Source: a virus | Direction: 5' to 3' (one strand) | Virus record (IMG/VR): IMGVR_UViG_3300034404_000018 | Location: 1-38,171 of that record | Length of the DNA: 38,171 nucleotides | Part shown: piece by piece, positions 1 through 6,775 of the stretch | Position numbering within the stretch: the first letter of the stretch is position 1 | Layout of the letters: each line of letters begins with the position of its first letter | Program-made: the position numbers and the translations under genes | Notes under the pieces: generated by a model | What the model saw: only the letters and a program-made list of their open reading frames with translations | Told to the model about the DNA's origin: nothing | Databases searched by the model: none

Positions 1-33
1 CCCGCCGGGCATGGCGGCCATCCCCCCCCCCAT
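1..33 (-). CDS. Possible start of a gene running off the left edge
   Basis: The glycosyltransferase stop TGA (33-35) overlaps an ATG in the form TGATG. A second ATG lies at 19-21 after a run of ten G on the minus strand. Either could begin the next gene of the leftward operon, but at most eleven codons are visible, so no product can be named. Confidence 0.25.
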   Translation of the reverse strand, partial: MGGGMAAMPGG

Positions 34-1322
34 CACCCCCTCATCCTCTCGGCGTATTTCTTGTATGAGGGGACGAGCTCGAAGTCCTCGGGCTTCATCA
101 CGGGGTCGTAGCTCGTGATCCTCTCCTCCATCCCCATCAGCCTCTCGACGGTCTCGACCATGATCGCCCTCGCCCTGTCCCAAGTATACTCCAGGGCCCT
201 CCGCCTCGCCTTCGACGCCAGCTCATTCCTCAGCTTGGAATCCAGCATCATCTGCTCCATCTTCACGGATAGGTCGTAGGGATCGGTCGGCGTGTACATG
301 TATCCCTCCCAGGACTCCATTACACCCTGGGGCTCCGCCATGAGGCAGTACTTACCGAAATCACACAACTCCAGCATCGAGGAATTAGCCGTCGCTATCA
401 CGGGTCTCTCCGTCGCCATCGCCTCTATAATCGGGATACCGAACCCCTCCCCCGAAGACGGGTGGACGTAGACGTCGGCGAGGTTGTAGATCTTGTTCAG
501 CTCCTCGTCGGGGAGGTTCCACTCGGGGTAAGCGAGGAGGTTGTAGCTTATCACCCGGTCAGCTATCCCGTACTTCCTCGCTATCCTGACTATATCCCAG
601 CCCGGGACGAAACCGTTGGCGGAAGGCGTCATCTCCTGGAGCGGGGTGAAGAGTAAGAGTATTGACTCCCGCCTCAATTTAGAGGGGAGCAACCTGTAGG
701 CGAGCATGAGGATGGCGTGCTCCTTCCTGAGGTTGTTCCTCGCGACGAAAAGGAACTTGAAGGCACCGGGGTCGGGATCCTTGACATCCACCATCTCCAC
801 GGGCTTGAGCTTCCTGAATATGTTGGGATCCGCCCCGTGAGGCACATATGCCAGGTGGTCGGGGTTCACGTGGTGGCTGAATAATTTGACCGCTATCTGG
901 GACGGGAAGATCGCCATGTGGGCGCCGACGAGGATGTCTAAAAAGTATTCGCTTATCGTGATGTATTCAATCGGGGCGTAATATGCCACCTTGATGCTCT
1001 GGTATTTATCCCGCATCAGCTTGGCGAGGCTCCTATACGGCTCAACCCAGATGCTCCCGAAGGCTATTATCGCGTGGGGCTTGAACTCCTCAACCGCCCT
1101 CAGGACATACTCCATGCGGTTGGCGGGATAGACCTTAGCCTCGAAGCCCAGCTCCTGCTTCGCCATCCTCCGGGGGTAAGCCATCCACTGGAGGTCTAGG
1201 TGGGCGAGGTCAAAACCCTTCTCGTAGAGACCCTGGAGCATATATTTTGTAGCCCGCCCGAAACCCGTGTTGAGGTAAGGCGAGGGAGACAGCCAGAGGA
1301 TCCTATCGCCCAATGACGCCAC
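33..1322 (-). CDS. GT4-family glycosyltransferase
   Basis: A 429-residue GT-B glycosyltransferase that would transfer a sugar from a nucleotide-sugar donor. The C-terminal donor domain shows GEGFGIPIIE (residues 291-300), the E-x7-E motif of GT4 enzymes, with E292 and E300, followed by AMATERPVIAT. Upstream are VPHGADPNIF (160-169) and FVARNNLRK (192-200), both usual in this clan. There is no signal peptide or membrane segment, so it should act in the cytoplasm. It starts at GTG 1322, with a TATA box at 1351-1356 that predicts an almost leaderless transcript. Tailed viruses often carry such enzymes to glycosylate virion proteins or modified DNA; the acceptor here is unknown. It follows the tail-completion candidate and is last in its operon within the window. 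Confidence 0.88.
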   Translation of the reverse strand: MASLGDRILWLSPSPYLNTGFGRATKYMLQGLYEKGFDLAHLDLQWMAYPRRMAKQELGFEAKVYPANRMEYVLRAVEEFKPHAIIAFGSIWVEPYRSLAKLMRDKYQSIKVAYYAPIEYITISEYFLDILVGAHMAIFPSQIAVKLFSHHVNPDHLAYVPHGADPNIFRKLKPVEMVDVKDPDPGAFKFLFVARNNLRKEHAILMLAYRLLPSKLRRESILLLFTPLQEMTPSANGFVPGWDIVRIARKYGIADRVISYNLLAYPEWNLPDEELNKIYNLADVYVHPSSGEGFGIPIIEAMATERPVIATANSSMLELCDFGKYCLMAEPQGVMESWEGYMYTPTDPYDLSVKMEQMMLDSKLRNELASKARRRALEYTWDRARAIMVETVERLMGMEERITSYDPVMKPEDFELVPSYKKYAERMRG

Positions 1323-1348
1323 CGTGAAAAGAGGAATGAGGGATGAGG

Positions 1349-1358
1349 GTTTTAAAGA
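1349..1358 (-). promoter_or_regulatory. TATA box of the glycosyltransferase gene
   Basis: Minus-strand CTTTAAAACC is centred about 30 bases upstream of GTG 1322, the expected position for an archaeal TATA box with a leaderless or very short 5' UTR. It overlaps no coding sequence, lying between this gene and the stop of the preceding gene at 1366. Confidence 0.5.
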
Positions 1359-1365
1359 ACGGATA

Positions 1366-1797
1366 TTACTGCCTGGGCTCGACCCCGATAAGGCTGAGTT
1401 TAACCACCGATTGAACCAGCCCGGGGTGCCTGAGGGTCTGCGCGTAGTCCTCGGATGAGACCCACGTGACGAGATACCCGCTTATCGCGTTGGGGTTGTT
1501 TAAGAGAGCCATCCTGAATACCCGGGCGTCGCTCCTGGCCTGTGCCATAACCGAGGAGTAATTTGACTCGCGGTAAACATAGTAGAACGAGACCTCTAGC
1601 TCCGCCTCTTTAAGATAAGAGGTCGAGCCGATGGTGTATATTTCCCCCCGCTGGCTTAGAAGCCGGATGACGATGGCGGGCTTATCCTCAGCTATCCTAG
1701 CCGTCCGGGATTGACCCGCGATAAAAATCGAGTAATTGGGGAAAAGAGATGCGAGGAACCCCGCGACCGATTGCTCTACAGGCGTGACGCTAGCCAT
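1366..1797 (-). CDS. Putative tail-completion/terminator protein
   Basis: A 143-residue protein with an N-terminal helix (VEQSVAGFLASLFPNYSIF), several beta strands and a C-terminal hydrophobic strand (VQSVVKLSLIGVEP). This pattern resembles tail-terminator/tail-completion proteins of the DUF3168/gpU kind that cap the tail tube, including the phrase about summed variation between strands AELEVSFYYVYRES and a helix rich in alanine and arginine. The resemblance is structural and by eye, so the call is tentative. ATG 1797 lies inside the protease gene (22-base overlap), so the two are probably translationally coupled. It sits away from the other tail genes, which weakens the functional call. Confidence 0.4.
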   Translation of the reverse strand: MASVTPVEQSVAGFLASLFPNYSIFIAGQSRTARIAEDKPAIVIRLLSQRGEIYTIGSTSYLKEAELEVSFYYVYRESNYSSVMAQARSDARVFRMALLNNPNAISGYLVTWVSSEDYAQTLRHPGLVQSVVKLSLIGVEPRQ

Positions 1798-2717
1798 ACC
1801 GAGCTACCCGAGTCCCCGCCCGCGCTCTTACCTCTTACCAGCACCACGTCCTCGAAGACCGCAACTCCCACACCGTAATTGACCCTTATCACCGCATCAG
1901 TCGATATCACCTCCCCCTCGGTGCAACCCGTCGTCCTACCGCACTTGATGACCTTGTCGCCGACCCTGGCGTCCACCGCCTCGGCGCTGATGAACTTGAG
2001 GTGCGGGTAGTATTTCAGGATGTTCGTCGACTTGGAGACCACGTAGACCTCACCCGACCCGGCGAATAGCAGTCCCACTAGCTCGCCCGATGTCCCGAAG
2101 GGCTTCCCGTCGTCGCCCATGACCAGAGGGTTATATTGAACATCCTTTTTCAGGGTTGCTAGAGCTACGTCGACCCTATTAGACGGCTCGACCACCGCCG
2201 TGAACCTCGTTTTCCTCCCCAGGAGTTTTGAGAGGGCGTTCAGCCCAGTCACGATCGCCCTTGACACCGGGCAGGTGCTCTCGTCGACCAGCTTAATCGG
2301 GATGTGCGAGTGATAGTGAGCCACCGTGTCAATCACCGCCACTCCCCCGTCGATCACACCGGGCTGGAGTATATTCGGGTTGTCGGGTGGGTGAGGCGAC
2401 TCGGGTCTATTCGTGAACACGTGGGCATTGCTTATCAGGACTACGTCGTCTCCTACTATACCAAACCAACCCAGAGTCCCAGCAGTAATGAGGGCGTTCC
2501 CGATGCTTACCCCGGCGACGAGGGGTCTCACCCTACCCGTCCTGTGAGGGGCGGATAAGGGTGTGGAAGCCACGAGGATCTTGAACGGCTCGTTTACTAT
2601 GATGCCTTCCTGGTCGACCGCCATCGAGTTTATACCCGGGGGAACGTATATGATCGGGAGATCTAGATCCCGGGCGTACCCGATTATCTTATAATGAACC
2701 GGAGCCAACCCGTGCAT
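1776..2717 (-). CDS. Trypsin-like serine protease with permuted segment order
   Basis: A 313-residue chymotrypsin-fold protease. The catalytic triad is visible: His99 in ISNAHVF, Asp183 in RVDVALATL and Ser303 in GGDSGSS. The typical GDKVIKCGRTTG segment precedes the serine motif. In related prokaryotic proteases the strand pair reading VGLLFAGS follows GDSGS. Here ELVGLLFAGSGEVYVV lies before GDKV, and the protein ends only about ten residues after the nucleophile. ATG 2717 is chosen because it overlaps the preceding stop as TGATG; two in-frame GTG codons lie just upstream. There is no signal peptide. It could process virion proteins or act on host proteins. It is distinct from the prohead protease at 16523-17608. 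Confidence 0.85.
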   Translation of the reverse strand: MHGLAPVHYKIIGYARDLDLPIIYVPPGINSMAVDQEGIIVNEPFKILVASTPLSAPHRTGRVRPLVAGVSIGNALITAGTLGWFGIVGDDVVLISNAHVFTNRPESPHPPDNPNILQPGVIDGGVAVIDTVAHYHSHIPIKLVDESTCPVSRAIVTGLNALSKLLGRKTRFTAVVEPSNRVDVALATLKKDVQYNPLVMGDDGKPFGTSGELVGLLFAGSGEVYVVSKSTNILKYYPHLKFISAEAVDARVGDKVIKCGRTTGCTEGEVISTDAVIRVNYGVGVAVFEDVVLVRGKSAGGDSGSSVWLASRL

Positions 2718-2878
2718 CACCACGCCGTGAATTCCGAATCCAGGACTATTATCCGGTAACCCTGCTCCTCGAGTTTCTTAATCGTCTTCTGGCTCGCCCT
2801 CTTGAGGACGAAGGCGATTTTCTCCTTGTTATCCAAGCCGACCACGTCGTTATCTAGCTTGACTTTTCTTAAGCCCAT
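2717..2878 (-). CDS. Small hypothetical protein, 53 residues
   Basis: This short frame begins MGLRKVKLDNDVVG and ends SEFTAW. It contains a lysine-rich helix (residues 18-38) followed by a short hydrophobic strand RIIVL. It overlaps the preceding gene by 29 bases and ends in TGATG with the protease start, so it fills the gap exactly and keeps the operon's overlapping style. No family is recognised. Confidence 0.6.
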   Translation of the reverse strand: MGLRKVKLDNDVVGLDNKEKIAFVLKRASQKTIKKLEEQGYRIIVLDSEFTAW

Positions 2879-3347
2879 GCAGTCTCCCCTCATATATATT
2901 TCTTATGCTTTGCCATGCGATTAAACTTGGCTCACGGATACACTCGGAGACGTCTATCGAGTCGCCCGTCGCCCCGAGGAGTGCGCCTATCGTCTTCCAC
3001 CCGTACCGCCTCGAGAGGGCGTTTATCATATCCCCCGAGAGCAGGACGGGGTCAAATTTATGGTTGAGGTAAAGGTGATTCACCGCTAAGCCCTTGATAT
3101 ACGTCTTGAGATCCGGCTCGCCCCCGAGGACGCTTAGAACCATTGACATGAATATCCGTGACTCATCGGGATCCAGCCCCTCGATTATAGCGAAGACGCC
3201 CGGCTCAATATCCTTGACCCCGTAGGTGTAGGCTATCCGATAGCAGTCTTGACCCGCGAGCAGGCAGTGGAGGGCGTACCAGGGGTAAAACTCCTTTTCC
3301 CTTCCCTCGGATGAGAGAATCGCGAAGACCTGGGGGAAGTCACACAT
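2850..3347 (-). CDS. Hypothetical protein, 165 residues
   Basis: A mostly helical, mildly acidic protein with three cysteines in the first half (C2, C28, C35). It contains a hydrophobic stretch around ESRIFMSMVLSVLGG and a C-terminal basic tail ending KKSQAR. No catalytic motif or known fold is apparent. It overlaps the 3340-3555 gene by 8 bases and the following 53-residue frame by 29 bases, so it is firmly within the operon that runs from the nuclease to the protease. Conservation of overlaps is the main support for it being real. Confidence 0.65.
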   Translation of the reverse strand: MCDFPQVFAILSSEGREKEFYPWYALHCLLAGQDCYRIAYTYGVKDIEPGVFAIIEGLDPDESRIFMSMVLSVLGGEPDLKTYIKGLAVNHLYLNHKFDPVLLSGDMINALSRRYGWKTIGALLGATGDSIDVSECIREPSLIAWQSIRNIYEGRLHGLKKSQAR

Positions 3348-3555
3348 CGTCGTCCACCTCGAAGACGTAACTCGTCAAGACCGCTTCGCCGACCGCGTCC
3401 TGGAACGCCTTCCTCAATTTCGGGACGTTTTGATCTAGTGCCACCACCTTCCTCCCCTTTAACACGCCGTAGGCGAGAGCCATCCCCTCTACTTTAGCCT
3501 CGATTAGATAGTCGCCGGATGAGAGGGAACGCCTAGTCGTGAGCTTTAGCCTCAA
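3340..3555 (-). CDS. Hypothetical protein, 71 residues
   Basis: A small, predominantly beta protein. An N-terminal strand pair (MRLKLTTRR, YLIEAKVEGMALAYG) is followed by a helix KLRKAFQDAVGEAV and an acidic tail EVDDDV. It resembles no family I can name. It overlaps both neighbours (23 bases with the winged-helix gene, 8 bases with the next), which points to co-translation. Confidence 0.6.
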   Translation of the reverse strand: MRLKLTTRRSLSSGDYLIEAKVEGMALAYGVLKGRKVVALDQNVPKLRKAFQDAVGEAVLTSYVFEVDDDV

Positions 3556-3838
3556 CTAGCTCACCCCCCAGGTTTTTGACCACGTAAGCCCAGCCGACGG
3601 GCTGGAGGATTACCGCCTTGCTGTTGGAGCCCGGCTCGCTCACGATCTTGATAAGCCCCTTCTCCTCCATCCTGTAGAGCCTCAGCGTGAACACCTTGAG
3701 CCACCGCCTCGTGTAGAAGCCGTAGCCGTATCTAGCGATGTAGTCCTTGACCAGTGCGATGATGCTGGGGTAAGAGCCGTTCTTCTCCGCCAGGAGCCTC
3801 AGGATGTTCCTCTCCGCCTTCCCGACCACTCGCTTCAC
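3533..3838 (-). CDS. Winged-helix DNA-binding protein
   Basis: A 101-residue protein. Helix-turn-helix-like segments ERNILRLLAEKNGSYPSIIAL and RRWLKVFTLRLYRMEEKGLI are followed by a two-strand wing IKIVSEPGSNSKAVIL. This is the common archaeal and viral wHTH layout, in which helix 3 would read DNA. It has no ligand domain, so it may be a small repressor or activator. The GTG start at 3838 overlaps the nuclease stop as GTGA. Targets are unknown; nearby promoters and the repeat region are candidates only. Confidence 0.65.
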   Translation of the reverse strand: MKRVVGKAERNILRLLAEKNGSYPSIIALVKDYIARYGYGFYTRRWLKVFTLRLYRMEEKGLIKIVSEPGSNSKAVILQPVGWAYVVKNLGGELVEAKAHD

Positions 3839-4569
3839 TGCGATCCGCCTCCTTCCCCATCCCCATTATTATCTTCTAAACCCCCGTTTAATTCGCAGTA
3901 ATCCGTGCTGATTATCGCGTCGAGCTCCCTCGCCTGCTTCAGCGGCAAATATTTCGAGAGGATCGCCAGCGAATTCGCGGATAACTTACGGAGCAATTCC
4001 CTTATACTGCACGCCTCGGAAGCAATCTCCTCGGCTCTAGCGACCCCGACATTCGGGAGGGCGGTGAGCAAGTCGACGGCTATCTCCCTGGGCGTCCTCT
4101 CCCGCTTCCTTGGAACCCTACCCACCTTACTCGGCTCCCTTAGCCCCGCCTCTTTTTCAAATGTGATGAGGAGCCAGTGCGGGAACTTGTGGGCGTGCCA
4201 AATCGGGACTAGCCTCGCGACCCGCGACACGCTCGTGACCGCACCCGTGAACGAGGAGTCTATATCCCTAGCCGTCATCTTTAAGAGGCGACCGTAATCA
4301 CGATAATCCGCTATCGCGTAATAGAGGACGTCGCACGACGCGACCTCGGTCTCCAACTGCTCGATCCATCGCCCCGAAACCACCTTGTTCCAGAAATCGC
4401 TGGGCGTAGTCCTCTCAACGCAAACCGTCTCCCCATCCTTGTTCGCCCAGACGTAGTCCGCCTGGGCGGGCTTGACCAAAACGTTGTGCCCGTGCTCCTG
4501 GAAATACTCAATCACGTCGAGACCCGTCTTCGTCCCGGCTTCACTCGAATCAACTATGAGGGTAGGCAT
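3835..4569 (-). CDS. ERCC4/XPF-type structure-specific endonuclease
   Basis: A 244-residue nuclease with an N-terminal ERCC4 domain and a C-terminal helix-hairpin-helix region (about 168-196, LLTALPNVGVARAEEIA). Candidate metal-binding residues are D7 in VDSSEAG, D38 in ADYVW, and E52, R53 and D58 in VERTTPSDF. The family signature is ERKxxxD; here lysine is replaced by threonine. Archaeal XPF homologues cut branched DNA and use PCNA as a cofactor, and the PCNA-like gene lies directly upstream (gap 28 bases). This supports a role in resolving viral replication or recombination intermediates. ATG 4569 is preferred over GTG 4581 because GGGTG lies about 8 bases upstream of it. The last 15 residues are disordered and acidic. 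Confidence 0.85.
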   Translation of the reverse strand: MPTLIVDSSEAGTKTGLDVIEYFQEHGHNVLVKPAQADYVWANKDGETVCVERTTPSDFWNKVVSGRWIEQLETEVASCDVLYYAIADYRDYGRLLKMTARDIDSSFTGAVTSVSRVARLVPIWHAHKFPHWLLITFEKEAGLREPSKVGRVPRKRERTPREIAVDLLTALPNVGVARAEEIASEACSIRELLRKLSANSLAILSKYLPLKQARELDAIISTDYCELNGGLEDNNGDGEGGGSQ

Positions 4570-4597
4570 AGAAGGGGGCACCCGAAAAAAGACGTGT

Positions 4598-5305
4598 TTA
4601 CTCCTCGACGGGGGCGATTAGGATCCGGGTCTCGCCGTTCCCTATGGACGGCTCGACTACGAGGATCCCCCTCTCGTCAACGCCCAGCCTAAGGGTCTTA
4701 GTGAACGGCTCCAGGATCTCGACCGCGTTGGAGAGTAGATCTAGATTCACTTTTACCTCGAAGTCTTCGCGAACCTCGCCCACCTGCACTTCTGCTTCAA
4801 CCCCCTTCGTCACGTCGCTTAATGAGGCGATTAACTTACCCGGGTTCCCCTTGGTGAATTTGAGGGTGACGACATCGCCCTTCCCTAGCTCGTCGAGGAT
4901 GTGGGATAGGGTGTCGCAGTCGACTTCCACGCTCTTCACGATCTTGGTTCCCGCTATCGAGAGGGCTTCGGATGCGGGGACGGATGGCTCGAGACCGCTT
5001 ATCTTCTTTCTCACTTTTAGCCCGTTCCCTGTCTCGTAAGTGATTTTCCACGTCTCGCCCTCGTAGTCCATCTTATACCTGACGCCCTTCCCCGTCTCCG
5101 CCAATTCCTTGACCTGGATCCCCGCCTCGACGTCGCTGTCAATCGTGATACCCGCGTCAATCTTCACGAGGAGGTTCTTGCTGGGATCCATCGCGAGGAT
5201 GTATAGGGGCTGGGTCGCCTTCCCGTAGAAAATCACCTCGTCCGTCACCTTCGAGAGCTTTTTCGCGATTTTCCCGAGTGGGAGGGTTATATCCAATTGG
5301 ATCAC
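4598..5305 (-). CDS. pcn: PCNA-like DNA sliding clamp
   Basis: A 235-residue clamp, slightly shorter than cellular PCNA (about 245-250). The fold signature is present: AMDPSKNLLVKID near residues 38-50 matches the MDPSHVALV-type strand of cellular clamps. The domain ends in RILIAPVEE, corresponding to the C-terminal LAP(R/K)IE that binds PIP-box partners. Sequence elsewhere has diverged strongly. It should encircle DNA as a ring and tether polymerase, nuclease or ligase. It starts at GTG 5305 with GGTGA 8 bases upstream. A TATA box lies at 5342-5352, and the ERCC4 nuclease follows in the same operon. No viral DNA polymerase is seen in the window. Confidence 0.87.
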   Translation of the reverse strand: MIQLDITLPLGKIAKKLSKVTDEVIFYGKATQPLYILAMDPSKNLLVKIDAGITIDSDVEAGIQVKELAETGKGVRYKMDYEGETWKITYETGNGLKVRKKISGLEPSVPASEALSIAGTKIVKSVEVDCDTLSHILDELGKGDVVTLKFTKGNPGKLIASLSDVTKGVEAEVQVGEVREDFEVKVNLDLLSNAVEILEPFTKTLRLGVDERGILVVEPSIGNGETRILIAPVEE

Positions 5306-5339
5306 GGGGATTCACCGGAAAAGGGGGGAATGACAGGGG

Positions 5340-5354
5340 GCTTTTTAAAAAATG
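5340..5354 (-). promoter_or_regulatory. TATA box upstream of PCNA
   Basis: The near-palindromic TTTTTTAAAAA lies about 40-47 bases upstream of the PCNA start in a 194-base gap. Preceding minus-strand ACCCCA could be part of a BRE. I see no gene in the rest of 5306-5499. Confidence 0.6.
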
Positions 5355-5499
5355 GGGTAAATGTAATACGGGTCATCATCGGGGTCGAGCCTCATCCCCC
5401 TAGAGGTGACCCCACCCGAGGCGAATCCAACCCTATCCGAGAGGTGAGACCCCGGCACCCGACCCCTCAGCCGTCCTAGGATTAAGGGCGGGATCCCTT

Positions 5500-5886
5500 T
5501 TAAACTATCCTATCCCCGTCGACGCTCAGCCTCCTCTTCTGCCCGCCGAGAACGTACCACGCCACCTTGTAGCTGACCCATCTAAGCCGGATGGAGTACA
5601 TGACCGGCTCAGCCCGCCCGCATATCGCGCACTTGAGGAAGCCATTGGGATTAGGGGATAGATAGACATCGCCCCTCTGTGAGAGGCGGTCTATGTTGGG
5701 AACCGAGAGGGCGTGGCGGGGGCACAGCTCAATCACCGTGTTGAGCGGGATAACCAGGTCTTTTTGACCCGTCCAGTCATCCACGCCGTCCCGCATCAGC
5801 CACCATGCTTCCCTCCCGTAGCGCCTCGCGTTCTCGAGGTTGATGTCCTGGTACCGCTTAGCCTTCCGCTCGTCTATCTCGACCAT
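5500..5886 (-). CDS. Hypothetical zinc-binding protein
   Basis: A 128-residue protein. An N-terminal charged helical part (KAKRYQDINLENARRYGREAWW) leads into a region with possible zinc ligands: CPRH around residue 55 and CAICG around residue 86. The C-terminal third is basic and aromatic (RLRWVSYKVAWYVLGGQKRR). The layout suggests a small nucleic-acid-binding or viral regulatory protein, but no named family fits. It starts 4 bases after the RHH gene stop, so the two form an operon, which makes a joint regulatory role plausible. Confidence 0.6.
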   Translation of the reverse strand: MVEIDERKAKRYQDINLENARRYGREAWWLMRDGVDDWTGQKDLVIPLNTVIELCPRHALSVPNIDRLSQRGDVYLSPNPNGFLKCAICGRAEPVMYSIRLRWVSYKVAWYVLGGQKRRLSVDGDRIV

Positions 5887-5889
5887 CCC

Positions 5890-6201
5890 TTATCCCCCCT
5901 GGGTCTCCATGAGGTATTTCAAAAGCAAGCCCTCCTCGTCGATGGGCTGGGCGTACTCATCCATGAGGCGGGAGATAACGTCGCCGTCACCACTGGAACC
6001 CCGGGATCCCGGGGCGGATTGAGTGCTCGGGTTAGCCATCCGCTCCAGCCTCCTAATGATGTCGCCCCGGAACTCATTGAACACGAAGGCTATGATATCC
6101 CCCATCCCCATCCCGTAACGCTTCGCTAAATCCTCTATCAACTGCCTCACCTCGGCGGGAACCCTCACCGTGAGGTTGACCTTGACCATCACAACACCCA
6201 T
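5890..6201 (-). CDS. Ribbon-helix-helix DNA-binding protein
   Basis: A 103-residue protein. The first 50 residues read KVNLTVRVPAEVRQLIEDLA, then a turn KRYGMGM, then GDIIAFVFNEF. This is the beta strand plus two helices of the RHH/CopG/MetJ superfamily, which binds DNA as a dimer through the strand. After a disordered Ser/Gly/Pro linker (59-72) there is a C-terminal helix ISRLMDEYAQ that may bind a partner. It starts at ATG 6201 or ATG 6189. It lies directly beside the large repeat region, a natural target if it is an autoregulator or a partition adaptor. A possible TATA-like TTGTAAAG lies about 25 bases upstream. Confidence 0.72.
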   Translation of the reverse strand: MGVVMVKVNLTVRVPAEVRQLIEDLAKRYGMGMGDIIAFVFNEFRGDIIRRLERMANPSTQSAPGSRGSSGDGDVISRLMDEYAQPIDEEGLLLKYLMETQGG

Positions 6202-6277
6202 GAAGGGATTGAGGGAAGCACCCCTTTACAAGGCCACCCGGGAACCAGGGGGCGGGAACCCCTCACCCCCCGTCTCA

Positions 6278-6600
6278 TCCCATATCCCATATCCCATATC
6301 CGATATCCGAATAATGCGATTATCCGATATATCCCTTCCCTTCCCTTCACGATTAATCGAATATCCGATATCCGATTAATCCCTTCCCTTCACGATTAAA
6401 TGCACTGCACGTGCATATGCATCGCACGTGCATATGCAGTGCACGTTCGTTCGTTGGTTCGTTCGTTGCACGTTCGTTCGTTCGTGCATTGCACTGTCGC
6501 ACTGTGCAAGTGCGTAACGGGAGTCGGAGTCGGGAGTAACGGGAGATACGGGAAGGGGGAAGGGAAGGGAGATACGGGAGAAAACGGGTTGGGATCCGGG
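6278..6600. repeat. Dense repeat region, candidate replication origin or centromere
   Basis: A non-coding block of nested repeats. In order: a tandem 7-mer ATCCCAT/ATCCGAT (about 6275-6310); a 19-bp direct repeat CCCTTCCCTTCACGATTAA at 6338-6356 and 6381-6399; a 15-bp repeat GCACGTGCATATGCA at 6407-6421 and 6424-6438, enclosed by the inverted pair TGCACTGCA/TGCAGTGCA (6401-6409, 6435-6443); GCACGTTCGTTCGTT at 6441-6455 and 6468-6482 within a GTTC array; and GGGAGATACGGGA at 6541-6553 and 6567-6579. The left side is pyrimidine-rich and the right side is its purine-rich complement (CCCTTCCC versus GGGAAGGG), giving long-range symmetry. The AT-rich left half could unwind. It is flanked by an RHH protein and a methyltransferase. 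Open frames through it are artefacts of the repeats. Confidence 0.75.
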
Positions 6601-6601
6601 A

Positions 6602-6775
6602 CTACCTGTGTATTCTGGGTGTCCAGGTCTCGGCGACAGGGGGTTTACCCCGCATCCCACCTCGCTTCCACTCCTCGATTTCCCTTTTGACCGCCAGCCT
6701 CAGGTGGTTGAAGCGCCTCAACAGGGCGAAATAGGTGTCGCCCATCCCCGAGTAGAGGTCTAAAACACGAATCAC
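6602..6775 (-). CDS. Small ORF with a methyltransferase motif I-like start
   Basis: A 57-residue frame starting at GTG 6775, which overlaps the stop of the preceding methyltransferase as GTGA. Its start VIRVLDLYSGMGDTYFALL resembles motif I (DLFxGxGG) of C5-cytosine methyltransferases. A charged helix and a basic Pro-containing tail follow, then the frame stops just before the repeat region. It lacks every later methyltransferase motif. It could be a degraded C5-methyltransferase, a domain cut by the repeat expansion, or an accessory peptide of the upstream enzyme. The stop-start overlap argues that it is translated. Confidence 0.5.
   Translation of the reverse strand: MIRVLDLYSGMGDTYFALLRRFNHLRLAVKREIEEWKRGGMRGKPPVAETWTPRIHR

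Noticed and set aside
4311-4511. Arg-rich minus-strand frame within the ERCC4 gene
   Set aside because: It is a shadow frame in GC-rich DNA with biased composition and no start signals. The ERCC4 frame has its expected motifs.
5392-5412. Fourth copy of the shared promoter motif (CTCTAGGGGGATGAGG) upstream of PCNA
   Set aside because: It has only partial similarity and no TATA box at the 10-base spacing. The PCNA TATA box lies about 45 bases nearer to the gene.
6275-6310. CRISPR-like array from short tandem units
   Set aside because: The units are 7 bases with no spacers. This is a simple tandem repeat.
6376-6690. Open frames of about 95 codons on both strands through the repeat region
   Set aside because: They translate the repeats (runs such as RSLVRSL and QRTNQRTN), have no start context, and exist on both strands at once.
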